A stretch of DNA of 18,451 bases from an uncultured bacterium (lineage in GTDB: Bacteria; Vulcanimicrobiota; Xenobia; Xenobiales; Xenobiaceae). The notes under the pieces are model-generated. The model ran no database searches. It saw nothing but the letters and a program-made list of their open reading frames with translations, and was not told the origin of the DNA. The stretch covers positions 1 through 18,451 of the forward strand of contig CAKUBG010000038.1 of the NCBI GenBank assembly GCA_934636825.1, written 5' to 3'. The position numbers were made by a program, and so were the translations under genes. This document shows positions 1 through 7,237 of the stretch, one piece after another; position 1 is the first letter of the stretch, and every line of letters begins with the position of its first letter.

Positions 1-123
1 CAGTTTGCAGCCTTTGTGGAAAAGGTCGACAAATCAAAATTTATAGTTGGCGCCAGGCTTGCGGGGCGGTTTTGTCGTAAAATATTAACCAAATTGTCAC
101 TTAGTGAGGCTGATTATGACTAA
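1..123 (+). CDS. hsdS: Type I restriction specificity subunit HsdS, C-terminal end (partial)
   Basis: This is the 3' end of a gene entering from the left, open in frame from base 1 to TAA at 121-123 (40 residues). It begins QFAAFVEKVDKSKF, which matches the conserved helical segment near the C-terminus of HsdS proteins (consensus roughly QxxFaxFVeqvDKSKF). HsdS holds the DNA target-recognition domains of a type I restriction-modification complex and binds HsdM and HsdR. Its stop overlaps the hsdR start in the 8-base motif ATGACTAA (116-123), indicating translational coupling and a shared operon. The target-recognition domains and any hsdM lie outside the window, so specificity cannot be inferred. 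The identification rests on one motif plus context but is strong. Confidence 0.85.
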   Translation, partial: QFAAFVEKVDKSKFIVGARLAGRFCRKILTKLSLSEADYD

Positions 124-3100
124 TTTTGACTTTTTACAAGCTGACTCAACCTTTGAATGTTTTGCTGAAGCGGCTATTTGCGCAGAAAAAGTATTTACTG
201 CCGACTCTAATGCTTGTGCTATCAATTGCCGCATAGCTATGGAACGAGCTGTCAAATGGCTTTACAGCGTTGAAAATAGCTTAGATAAGCCTTACCAAGA
301 TGATTTATACAGCCTCTTAAGTAGCGAAGACTTCCGTAAAATCATTAGTCCGGAATTGTATCGGCGTTTAGATTATATCCGCCGTTTGGGTAATATTGCG
401 GCCCACGACAATAGAAGAAGAGTTAGTCGTGAGGAAGCTCTGCTTTGCTTAGAAAATCTCTTTATTTTTGTAGACTTTATCGCCTATTGCTACAGCTTTT
501 CCGACTACACGGAGCGCAAGTTTGATCCTTCGCTTATTAGTAAATCAGAAGCGACCTTGGCTTTAGCTTCTCAGCTGCCCAATGTCGATCTTGAAGCGCT
601 TCTCAAAGAAAATGAACAACTACGCCAAAAGTTAAGCGAGCGCAGCCAAAAGCAGCGCCCCAATTATCAGGACGTCCCTCTAGAAAAATCAGAGTACGAA
701 ACTCGCAAGCTATACATAGATGTTATGCTCACTGAAGCCGACTGGATTGAAGATCGCAACTGGCTTAACGAAGTTCCCATCGATAATATGCCCACTAAAT
801 CGGGCCAAGGTCGCGCCGACTACGTTTTATATGGCAAAGACGGCAAGCCGTTAGCTATTATCGAAGCTAAAAAAAGCTGTGCCGATCCTACGCAAGGTCG
901 CCAGCAAGCTAAACTTTACGCTGACAGTTTAGAAAAGCGCTACGGCCGCCGCCCCATTATCTTTTTAACTAATGGCTTTGATACAAAAATTATCGATGGC
1001 CAATATCCTGAGCGTAAAGTGGCCACTTTCCATTCACAAAGCGATTTAGAAAAACTCTTCAACTTGCGATCCAATCGCCAAAGTTTACTTAAAGCCAAAG
1101 TAGATCCCAAAATTGCCAATCGTTATTACCAAAAAGCTGCCATACAAGCTATTTGCTCAGCTTTTGAAAAGAAAAATAGGCGTAAAGCTCTTTTAGTTAT
1201 GGCTACTGGAAGTGGCAAAACACGCACCATTATAGCTTTAAGCGATATTCTAACCAAATATAGCTGGGCCAAAAATATTCTCTTTTTAGCCGACCGCAAC
1301 GCTTTAGTTACTCAAGCTAAACGTAGCTTCGTGAACTTATTGCCCAATTTAACCACCGTAAATTTATGCGATGAAAAAGACTACAGCGCTCGCTGTGTTT
1401 GCTCTACTTATCAAACTATAAATAAGCTCATTGATAAAGCTGAAAGCCAAGAAGGCCAAAAAGTTTTCACTTGCGGCCACTTCGACTTAATCATTTGTGA
1501 CGAAGCCCACCGCTCTATTTACAATAAATATAAAGACATTATCGAATACTTTGACGCTCCTATCGTCGGTTTAACCGCTACTCCCAAGCAAGATATCGAT
1601 AAAAATACTTACGAAATTTTTGAGTTAGAAGACGGTGTGCCCACCTACGCTTACGAATTGGAACAAGCGGTTAAAGACGGCTTTTTGGTCACTTACAAAA
1701 GTATTGAAACTAAGCTTAAGTTTATGAATGGAGGCATTCACTATGGTGAACTAAGTGAAAGAGACCAAGAAGAATACGAGGAAAAATTTAAAGACGAAAA
1801 TGACGATATTCCCGCTTATATAGGCTCTTCAGCTCTAAATAAAACTGTCTTTAATAAAGATACTATCGTTAAAGTTTTAGATAAACTTATGCACGACGGC
1901 TTAAAAATCGATTATAAGAACAAAATTGGCAAAACGATTATTTTTGCCGTAAACCATCGCCATGCAGAAGCTATTAGTAAAATTTTTGCTGAACAATATC
2001 CTCAATTTAAGAATTTTGCTCAAGTAATCGATAACCAAACAAAATTTTCTCAGACACTTATCGACGATTTTTCCGACCCTAAGAAATTGCCGCAAATTGC
2101 TATTTCTGTAGATATGCTAGATACGGGCATTGATGTTCCGGAAGTGCTTAACCTAGTCTTTTTCAAGAAAGTTTTGAGCCCTTGCAAGTTTTGGCAAATG
2201 ATTGGCCGAGGTACTCGCCTTTGCCCCAAGTTAATTGACGGCCAAGACAAAACACATTTTTATATTTTTGATTGGTATAATAATTTTGAATATTTCCGCG
2301 CTAATCCTCACGGCCAAGCTGTCACCGCTACTCCTTCACTTTCAGCAATTCTTTTTAGCTTGCAATTTGAAATTGCCCGCAGCCTCCAAGATCTAAAGTA
2401 TCAAACTGAAAGTTTAATTAACTGGCGCAAAAAATTGGTTAAAGAGATGGTAGCTAAAGTACAGCAACTCAATAAAGATAATTTTGCTGTGCGTCAGCAT
2501 TTAAGAGTCGTCGAGCGCTATTCTCAAGAAGAAAATTACCAAACCATAGAATTTAAAGATATAAAGCTCGTTAAAGAAGAACTAGCTCCGCTTATTAGCG
2601 GCGATGGCACAGAAGATATTAAAGCTCTGCGCTTCGACGCACTGCTTTATGGTTTAGAATTGCAAGCCTTAGAAGGTAAACCCAGCCGCAAGCGCAAGAA
2701 AGATTTGCAAGATAAAGCCGAAAGCTTAGCTGGTTTTGGTAATATTCCCGACATTAGCAAACATGCCGAGATGATCAACAAAATTACCCAAACCGACTTT
2801 CTCAACCAAGCCGAAGCTGCCGATTTTGAGCAAGTGCGCGTAGAATTGCGTGATTTACTTAAGTTTTTGCCTAATCAAGAAGTGGAAATTTATGAAACAA
2901 ATTTTACCGATGACGTTTTGAGCGTTGAAGAAAACGAGGCCGATTTAGCTAGCGATATTTTGAAAAATTATAAAGCTAAAGTTGAATTTTACATTCAACA
3001 GCATCAAAATAGCGGTGCTATCGCCAAATTGAAAAATAACATTCCGCTTAACCAGAGCGACTGGCAAGAGCTAGAACACACTCTTTGGAACGAATTAGGC

Positions 3101-3427
3101 AGCCGCGATGACTACCAAGCTGAGTATGGTGACAAACCATTAGGCAAATTCATTCGCAGTATAGTCGGTTTAGATATGCAAGCAGCTAAAGCCGCTTTTT
3201 CTCAATATTTAGATGAAACCAATTTTAGTAGCGAGCAAATCTATTTTGTAAATCAGATTGTAGAATATATCGTTCAAAACGGTTTGCTAGAAGATCTGAG
3301 CATTTTGCAAGATACGCCCTTCACTGACAGAGGCAACATTTATGAATTATTTGGTGACAACAAATCGGTCTGGAAAAATATACGCTCAATTATTGAGCAA
3401 ATAAATGCCAACGCTATAGCTGCTTAA
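116..3427 (+). CDS. hsdR: Type I restriction enzyme R subunit (HsdR, EcoEI-like, with DUF4145 N-terminus)
   Basis: ATP-dependent DNA translocase and endonuclease subunit of a type I restriction system; it cuts unmodified foreign DNA. From ATG116 it has 1103 residues, full length for the family. Order of parts: a DUF4145-like helical domain (about 8-115), a short coiled linker (about 160-180), a PD-(D/E)xK nuclease domain with D235 and E250-A-K252, then an SF2 helicase core. The core shows Walker A ATGSGKT (363-369), DEAH (462-465), TATP (487-490) and QMIGRGTR motif VI (694-701). The C-terminal part resembles the EcoEI R-type domain. GTG104 is also in frame, but ATG116 is preferred because GAGG at 106-109 gives a Shine-Dalgarno site 6 bases upstream. 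No frameshift is seen. Its start overlaps the hsdS stop. Confidence 0.95.
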   Translation: MTNFDFLQADSTFECFAEAAICAEKVFTADSNACAINCRIAMERAVKWLYSVENSLDKPYQDDLYSLLSSEDFRKIISPELYRRLDYIRRLGNIAAHDNRRRVSREEALLCLENLFIFVDFIAYCYSFSDYTERKFDPSLISKSEATLALASQLPNVDLEALLKENEQLRQKLSERSQKQRPNYQDVPLEKSEYETRKLYIDVMLTEADWIEDRNWLNEVPIDNMPTKSGQGRADYVLYGKDGKPLAIIEAKKSCADPTQGRQQAKLYADSLEKRYGRRPIIFLTNGFDTKIIDGQYPERKVATFHSQSDLEKLFNLRSNRQSLLKAKVDPKIANRYYQKAAIQAICSAFEKKNRRKALLVMATGSGKTRTIIALSDILTKYSWAKNILFLADRNALVTQAKRSFVNLLPNLTTVNLCDEKDYSARCVCSTYQTINKLIDKAESQEGQKVFTCGHFDLIICDEAHRSIYNKYKDIIEYFDAPIVGLTATPKQDIDKNTYEIFELEDGVPTYAYELEQAVKDGFLVTYKSIETKLKFMNGGIHYGELSERDQEEYEEKFKDENDDIPAYIGSSALNKTVFNKDTIVKVLDKLMHDGLKIDYKNKIGKTIIFAVNHRHAEAISKIFAEQYPQFKNFAQVIDNQTKFSQTLIDDFSDPKKLPQIAISVDMLDTGIDVPEVLNLVFFKKVLSPCKFWQMIGRGTRLCPKLIDGQDKTHFYIFDWYNNFEYFRANPHGQAVTATPSLSAILFSLQFEIARSLQDLKYQTESLINWRKKLVKEMVAKVQQLNKDNFAVRQHLRVVERYSQEENYQTIEFKDIKLVKEELAPLISGDGTEDIKALRFDALLYGLELQALEGKPSRKRKKDLQDKAESLAGFGNIPDISKHAEMINKITQTDFLNQAEAADFEQVRVELRDLLKFLPNQEVEIYETNFTDDVLSVEENEADLASDILKNYKAKVEFYIQQHQNSGAIAKLKNNIPLNQSDWQELEHTLWNELGSRDDYQAEYGDKPLGKFIRSIVGLDMQAAKAAFSQYLDETNFSSEQIYFVNQIVEYIVQNGLLEDLSILQDTPFTDRGNIYELFGDNKSVWKNIRSIIEQINANAIAA

Positions 3428-3443
3428 CTGCATCCAACACAAC

Positions 3444-3484
3444 AAAAAAAACGCTGTCATCTTAATTACGACAGCGTTTTTTTG
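3444..3484. terminator. Bidirectional intrinsic terminator between hsdR and the accessory segment
   Basis: Stem ACGCTGTC (3451-3458) pairs with GACAGCGT (3470-3477) around an 11-base loop. It is preceded by seven A and followed by seven T, so it can act on both strands. It separates plus-strand hsdR from the convergent minus-strand gene ending at 3509. Confidence 0.9.
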
Positions 3485-3508
3485 CGCCTTATTTTGGCAA
3501 ATTATAAC

Positions 3509-4255
3509 CTAAAGTACCACCCAATAACCTCCACGGGCTGCGCCTTTTCTTTCTATTAAACCTGCCGCTTTTAGCTTGCGAATATTTTCTTCAACTTTTC
3601 GCTGCGACATACCAATTTTTTCACCTATTTCATACGCAGAAACAGTTGGCCTACGACGCATTATCTCTAGAATTTTTTCCTGATTTTCAGTAGTATTAAC
3701 TACACTCGCACCATTATTATCGGTTTTTTCTCCGACCCTTTCTCCGACCCGATCACAGATCTTTTCACCGATCCTATCACCGATCCGTTTATTCCTAATT
3801 GTGGCGTAAAGCATAAAAGCATCTACCTTGTATTCAGGCTTTGGCAAGCCGGCATTCTTCATCACTTCATATAATCTATCGACACCTTCGCCAAATTCTT
3901 TTACATATTCGTATTCATGAAGAAATTGCGCCAGCTTAGGATTACGCGAGAAATGGACGCTGCGCATATTGTTTAAGCGCACAATTCCTGGCAAAGTACC
4001 GGGACTTTCCACAACTATTTTATCATCAAAAATTTTTACCTGAATATCTGTGCCTTTTATACTGTAATCGCGATGAGCTACAGCATTTATGATAATCTCT
4101 TGCCAAGCGAACTCCGGGTACTCGGGCTCGGTGACGAACTTAGTATCAGGACCCAAATAAGTATATTCTTTAATTTGACTGCGCACAAAATCGAGTGATT
4201 TTTCTACAACTTCAAGAATACAGCCGCTAAACGATACATCCTTAATAACGTTCAT
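3509..4255 (-). CDS. 5'-truncated AlbA/Schlafen-type ATP-binding transcriptional regulator (HATPase_c_4 + winged helix)
   Basis: The 248-residue product matches the C-terminal half of COG2865-type regulators. It has a GHKL-like ATPase with WQEIIINAVAHRDY (51-64), SPGTLP (84-89), RNPKLAQFL (105-113) and EFGEGVDRLYEVM (120-132). A charged repeat linker follows (158-177), then a winged-helix domain (about 190-245). Family members normally carry an AlbA_2/Schlafen domain of roughly 200 residues before this; here it is absent. The open frame extends to a TTG at 4291, but ATG4255 has AGGAG (complement of 4261-4265) 5 bases upstream and is chosen. A minus-strand TATAAT lies at 4349-4354, without a clear -35. 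It may be a decayed remnant or a functional short form; the intact frame and good ribosome site favour translation. Confidence 0.8.
   Translation of the reverse strand: MNVIKDVSFSGCILEVVEKSLDFVRSQIKEYTYLGPDTKFVTEPEYPEFAWQEIIINAVAHRDYSIKGTDIQVKIFDDKIVVESPGTLPGIVRLNNMRSVHFSRNPKLAQFLHEYEYVKEFGEGVDRLYEVMKNAGLPKPEYKVDAFMLYATIRNKRIGDRIGEKICDRVGERVGEKTDNNGASVVNTTENQEKILEIMRRRPTVSAYEIGEKIGMSQRKVEENIRKLKAAGLIERKGAARGGYWVVL
3726..3785 (-). repeat. Five-unit 12-bp tandem repeat inside the truncated regulator gene
   Basis: Five consecutive imperfect 12-base units run at 3726-3737, 3738-3749, 3750-3761, 3762-3773 and 3774-3785, each built around (T/A)C(A/T)C(C/A)GA(C/T)C. They encode repeats of the form (I/V)(G/C)(D/E)(R/K). 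The repeat is in frame, so a unit gain or loss would change linker length by four residues without a frameshift. Confidence 0.85.
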
Positions 4256-4309
4256 ATCCGCTCCTACTTTAGCCTTTTCACTCTGTCTCAAGCCATAAAA
4301 AATACCTCG

Positions 4310-5056
4310 TCACCGAATCGTGCCAAATTTGTCCAATTGAATTTTTATATTATATATGGTAGACTTCGTGACGTAGTTGGTATGCAATTTGCATATGGTT
4401 TGACGGCTGCGTGTTGTTTTTGTGTTGGCGCACTGTTCAGCACGCAGTTGTTTGTTTTGCGTCATGTTTGGGGGTAGATCTGAACGTTTGTGGTTCTTGA
4501 ATAGAAATAGTATTATTTTCTCGTAGTTCTTAACGGACGTTTTGCCTTTAAATACTTTTGTTTTTAATAGGCGTAGCCATTTTTCATAATACTCGAGAGC
4601 GTATTTGGCTGCCTCATTGCTCACACAGAATGTTTTAACTATATCTTCAACCTTTGAAATATTGAGAGCGTGTATAAGCACAGGCGGAGCTAAAGCATAC
4701 TTAGCAAAAAACTTGACCTCTTTTTCTGCAAGCTCACTGTCTTCGCTATGCTTAAGGGTAATATGCCCAATTTCATGCATGATTGTATTATTTATGCGTT
4801 CTTTACTCTTTATTTCATCATTATAAAATATGCACCATTTTTTATTCTCGAATTGCACACAAAAACCATCACTGCTCTTCTTCATAAAAAGATACCTTTT
4901 CTCGTCAGGAATTTGAGAATAAGGGATAACTTTGATCCCCATTTGTTTTGCTAACTCAATGCTACGTATTGGCAGTTCAGATAAGCCATACTTTGAATAC
5001 AACTTTGCCACTTCTTTCTTTATTTCTTCACATTTTGCGCTAGACAAACGAATCAA
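4310..5056 (-). CDS. ImmA/IrrE family metallopeptidase
   Basis: A zinc metallopeptidase of the family that includes ImmA (cleaves the ICEBs1 repressor) and IrrE. The HExxH signature is in IMHEIGHITLKH (about residues 97-108 counted from GTG5071), after a typical N-terminal helical region and a strand pair. Two starts are possible: GTG5071, with no ribosome site, or TTG5056, with GGAGGG (complement of 5064-5069) 7 bases upstream; the latter is preferred. The domain appears to end near residue 198. The remaining ~55 residues look like read-through of non-coding DNA and contain a copy of the 24-bp direct repeat. The XRE gene at 6871-7179 is the obvious candidate substrate, although such pairs are usually adjacent. 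Confidence 0.85.
   Translation of the reverse strand: MIRLSSAKCEEIKKEVAKLYSKYGLSELPIRSIELAKQMGIKVIPYSQIPDEKRYLFMKKSSDGFCVQFENKKWCIFYNDEIKSKERINNTIMHEIGHITLKHSEDSELAEKEVKFFAKYALAPPVLIHALNISKVEDIVKTFCVSNEAAKYALEYYEKWLRLLKTKVFKGKTSVKNYEKIILFLFKNHKRSDLPPNMTQNKQLRAEQCANTKTTRSRQTICKLHTNYVTKSTIYNIKIQLDKFGTIR
4369..4392 (+). repeat. Direct repeat, left copy (DR-L)
   Basis: 24-base element TGACGTAGTTGG / TATGCAATTTGC, matching 6741-6764 at 22 of 24 positions in the same orientation. ATGCAA-T-TTGCAT (4382-4394) inside this copy is a perfect palindrome. It lies in the doubtful C-terminal extension of the ImmA/IrrE gene. Confidence 0.75.
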
Positions 5057-5282
5057 AATATAGCCCTCCACTACATATAATGGATTATTAACTTTTCGGA
5101 AAAATCACATACAGACAATCCGTTAACAGCAGAAAAAGACAACAGCACAAGCTGCTATAATTGATGGCATAATAAACGCAATTACACCGAATAGCTACAA
5201 TTAAAATTCCACATTCACTCCAGTAAATATAACGTTTTTAAAGATAATATTCCCTACTATTTGTTAATTTATTGTATCAAAT

Positions 5283-5338
5283 TTAAAAAAAACAAAGCGC
5301 AATGAGCTTTATTGATAAATAGCTCACAGCGCTTTGCC
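5283..5338 (-). terminator. Intrinsic terminator of the DUF4417 cassette
   Basis: CAAAGCGC (5293-5300) pairs with GCGCTTTG (5329-5336). Inside it, GAGCT (5304-5308) pairs with AGCTC (5321-5325) across a 3/3 internal loop. On the minus strand the stem is followed by eight T (complement of the A run ending at 5292). It lies just after the small gene ending at 5351. The rest of 5072-5350 is AT-rich and shows no further gene; it should hold the promoter of the ImmA/IrrE gene. Confidence 0.9.
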
Positions 5339-5350
5339 ATGTTATTCTAG

Positions 5351-5635
5351 TTAGCAGTCAACCCACTCAATTTCGTGTTCCACTTCCCAAAAATTCTTTC
5401 CATCCCAAATTTTGGCATTTAAGAACTCTTCGATGGGATATTTGTGGTCACGCCCTACTCCTACCCAGATGTAATCATCAGCAGGCGGCTCAAATCTATC
5501 AAGAAAAAGGTCGTAAGTACCATTTGCACTCGGCCCCATACCTTGTAAGAAAAACTTCTGACCTTTGTAAAGAAAAAATACTTCATGACCATATTGAGCT
5601 GTTTCAATAAAAGCGTTAACATCACCATTTATCAT
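5351..5635 (-). CDS. Small acidic hypothetical protein, probable partner of the upstream MGGR protein
   Basis: 94 residues from ATG5635; an in-frame ATG5674 would give 107. ATG5635 is preferred because it overlaps the upstream stop (5622-5624) by 14 bases, in the manner of coupled genes, and has GGAG about 9 bases upstream. The protein has no signal peptide or membrane segment. It has a pattern of short strands around GHEVFFLYKGQKFFLQG and an acidic, aromatic C-terminus with several Asp, Glu and Trp. It recalls small phage or mobile-element proteins with a 'HEV-F-YKGK-Y-I' core, but this is memory of a pattern, not a named domain. Being the last gene of the cassette, small and acidic, it would fit an antitoxin or immunity role. 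Function unknown. Confidence 0.65.
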   Translation of the reverse strand: MINGDVNAFIETAQYGHEVFFLYKGQKFFLQGMGPSANGTYDLFLDRFEPPADDYIWVGVGRDHKYPIEEFLNAKIWDGKNFWEVEHEIEWVDC

Positions 5636-6017
5636 TTTCAGGTACTCCCACAAAGAACTTTCTGTACTGTTCATACTCTGCTTTAGTTATACGACTAGTG
5701 GTTCTACTAGCGAAATTATCACGCTCATAATTATGAACATGCAAGATGTTTTGCTTACGATCGCCATTGTTTATCCTCGGTTCAGGGTGGTAAGCGAACT
5801 CTTTAACGAGATAATGGTCTTCATCATACACACGCATTTCGTGAAAAGTACCGTCCGGTTTCAGCTTTATATAAGCTTGCCCTGAATGCGCCTCCACTGG
5901 TAAACCATGATAACGGCTACTAATGCCAACTAGTACCTTAACTCCATGAATTTTCCCAACATTTTTATAAGTGTAGGGGACGATGTTGCCTGAAGCGAAA
6001 CTGTTTCTGCCTCCCAT
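5622..6017 (-). CDS. Phage/ICE-type 'MGGR' hypothetical protein (HVH motif)
   Basis: 131 residues from ATG6017. The frame is open further up to 6059, but those extra 14 residues overlap the previous gene. The preferred ATG follows the upstream TAG stop by one base (TAG-C-ATG) and has a purine-rich AAGGTGG site. The N-terminus MGGRNSFASGN resembles the 'MGGRG-SSG' opening of small proteins in Firmicutes prophages and integrative elements. The C-terminal half has the pattern 'DGTFHEMRVYDEDHYLVKEFAYH...ILHVHNYERDN', with several His that could form a metal or catalytic site. I do not recognise a characterised domain. A small cytoplasmic toxin or a phage accessory protein are both possible. It lies between the DUF4417 gene and a small acidic gene. 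Confidence 0.65.
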   Translation of the reverse strand: MGGRNSFASGNIVPYTYKNVGKIHGVKVLVGISSRYHGLPVEAHSGQAYIKLKPDGTFHEMRVYDEDHYLVKEFAYHPEPRINNGDRKQNILHVHNYERDNFASRTTSRITKAEYEQYRKFFVGVPENDKW

Positions 6018-6018
6018 G

Positions 6019-6636
6019 CTATACCACCACCTTTCTAAAAGGAGTGTAGGGAACAACAAGTAAGTTACCTCTCATCTCAGGAAAAGGAGTTCCAAGGCAA
6101 ATAACGGCTTCCGGTTCTATTCTTTCGAGCATAGCGTCGTAACCGCGCATAAAACCAAATCTATCAGATTTGCATCCTACCATGCCAACAGCAACAACAG
6201 AATTGTGTTCAATACCATCAAAACAAAAATCAAAACTTCTTGCGGTGCTCCAACTTACTGTGGGGAAAACGGTCATTCCTTGGCTTTGCCAAAATGCCCC
6301 ACACCAACGATTTTTGCCTACACTCTCTATTTGACGCCACATATCCATGTCTGCGTAAGTGGAAAAATCAGGAGTCAATACAAATTTATACTGCAATAGT
6401 CGTTTAATGTATCTATAAGGGTTATTGTAGACACATTCAAATTTATAATCGTCTTGAAAGAAATGAACGCCACAGAGTGTACGACTCTTACTCTCGCTAG
6501 ACTTAGTATCTGCAAAAGAAATCAAAGATACACTATCAACATCAAGTTCTTGTTTCTTAACTAAAGGAATATTAAAAGGTCCGTGTTTTTCAAACCCATT
6601 TCTAAGGAATAAATCGTCAAAACGAAATTTACTCAT
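6019..6636 (-). CDS. DUF4417 domain-containing protein
   Basis: 205 residues from ATG6636, chosen because AGGAGG (complement of 6641-6646) sits 4 bases upstream. A longer frame to 6771 would add 45 residues translated from the direct-repeat region and is rejected. The body matches DUF4417 along its length: HFFQDDYKFECVYNNPYRY (58-76), LTPDFSTY (88-95), NRWCGAFWQSQGMTVFPTVSW (109-129) and FDFCFDGI (135-142). A Gly-rich middle and a VICLGTPFP segment (178-186) follow. DUF4417 is known from phages, plasmids and integrative elements; its biochemical function is not established to my knowledge. It leads a three-gene cassette with essentially no intergenic spacing. Confidence 0.85.
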   Translation of the reverse strand: MSKFRFDDLFLRNGFEKHGPFNIPLVKKQELDVDSVSLISFADTKSSESKSRTLCGVHFFQDDYKFECVYNNPYRYIKRLLQYKFVLTPDFSTYADMDMWRQIESVGKNRWCGAFWQSQGMTVFPTVSWSTARSFDFCFDGIEHNSVVAVGMVGCKSDRFGFMRGYDAMLERIEPEAVICLGTPFPEMRGNLLVVPYTPFRKVVV

Positions 6637-6740
6637 TTTGCCTCCTATTCTAATACTAAAAAAAGTGACATATCCTAGAAACGCACTTAACATCAGTAGA
6701 AAAGCGCAATAAGGACAAGTAACAACGGCAGGTGGCAAAA

Positions 6741-6764
6741 TGATGTAGTTGGCATGCAATTTGC
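6741..6764 (+). repeat. Direct repeat, right copy (DR-R)
   Basis: Same-orientation partner of the element at 4369-4392, with mismatches only at 6744 and 6753. This copy keeps GCAA-T-TTGC (6756-6764), but the outer palindrome is lost. It lies in the 234-base gap between the XRE gene and the DUF4417 gene. Confidence 0.75.
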
Positions 6765-6777
6765 GCACCACCGGTAG

Positions 6778-6813
6778 TTCTCCATAAAATTATTGGCGTA
6801 ATTTATCGGAGAA
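6778..6813. other. Hairpin-forming inverted repeat in the XRE-DUF4417 gap
   Basis: TTCTCC-ATAAA-(A)-TTA pairs with TAA-TTTAT-(C)-GGAGAA around the loop TTGGCG: a 14-bp stem with one bulge on each side. Neither side has a T run, so a simple intrinsic terminator is unlikely. It lies 14 bases from the right direct repeat. The other bases of this gap show nothing recognisable apart from the DUF4417 ribosome site. Confidence 0.55.
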
Positions 6814-6870
6814 AGATTTATTGTCATCAAAACCTGTAAGTTTCAATAACAAGTCGAATAAAGCAATCAC

Positions 6871-7179
6871 TTATTGGTAACACAAAAGAATCTCTATAAG
6901 TTCTTTTTTTTCATCTTCAGTCATGGAAGAAGCGTTACGTGCCAAAATACGGCACATATCAGAATGCTTAAGCTCATTATTCAAATCAAGAAGATAATCA
7001 GAAGTAGTACCTAGAGCTGTAGCAATATTAGCAAGCATATCAGGCTTAGGCTCTCGCGTTCCAGAAATATACCTAGATATCACAGCCTCGGTCACTCCGA
7101 CTTTGTCTGCTAATTCTTTTTGTGTCATGAGCTTTTCCTGAAGCGCCAAAGCTATGCGATTTCCTAACTTCTCAGACAT
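6871..7179 (-). CDS. XRE-family (Cro/CI-type) transcriptional repressor
   Basis: 102 residues from ATG7179. In-frame starts at TTG7206 and ATG7194 exist, but only ATG7179 has a ribosome site (GGAGA, 9 bases upstream). The HTH_3 domain covers about residues 8-60: LALQEKLMTQKELADKVGVT and EAVISRYISGTREPKPDMLA are the typical helix-turn-helix and recognition-helix region. TALGTTSDYLL closes the domain. The C-terminus (65-102) is short and helical, with no protease or ligand domain, so regulation by cleavage or inactivation by an ImmA/IrrE protein is plausible. The gene heads the minus-strand accessory segment and has its own strong promoter with palindromes at the start point, suggesting autorepression. 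It is divergent from the MerC gene. Confidence 0.9.
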   Translation of the reverse strand: MSEKLGNRIALALQEKLMTQKELADKVGVTEAVISRYISGTREPKPDMLANIATALGTTSDYLLDLNNELKHSDMCRILARNASSMTEDEKKELIEILLCYQ

Positions 7180-7208
7180 AGAATTGTTCTCCATTCTAGT
7201 AAGCAAAC

Positions 7209-7226
7209 GACATAATAAGCTATGTC
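7209..7226. promoter_or_regulatory. Candidate XRE operator (GACATA-N6-TATGTC)
   Basis: Perfect 6-bp inverted repeat with a 6-base spacer, just downstream of the predicted transcription start of the XRE gene. A second imperfect dyad, AGTAT-N8-ATACT (7236-7253), overlaps the -10 box. Both are well placed for repression of the gene by its own product. Confidence 0.6.
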
Positions 7227-7237
7227 TTTATGGTAGT

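Noticed and set aside
3726..3785. CRISPR-like repetition
   Set aside because: The units are contiguous 12-mers without spacers and lie in frame inside a gene.
4605..4954. Two plus-strand frames opposite the ImmA/IrrE gene
   Set aside because: They overlap each other and the HExxH-encoding frame; no ribosome sites.
6637..6771. N-terminal extension of the DUF4417 gene with a hydrophobic stretch (possible signal peptide)
   Set aside because: AGGAGG sits 4 bases before ATG6636, and the extension is translated from the direct-repeat region; DUF4417 homology begins after 6636.
4310..7206. Prophage or complete integrative element
   Set aside because: Only regulators and small cargo genes are present; no integrase, relaxase, terminase or transposase is visible in the window.
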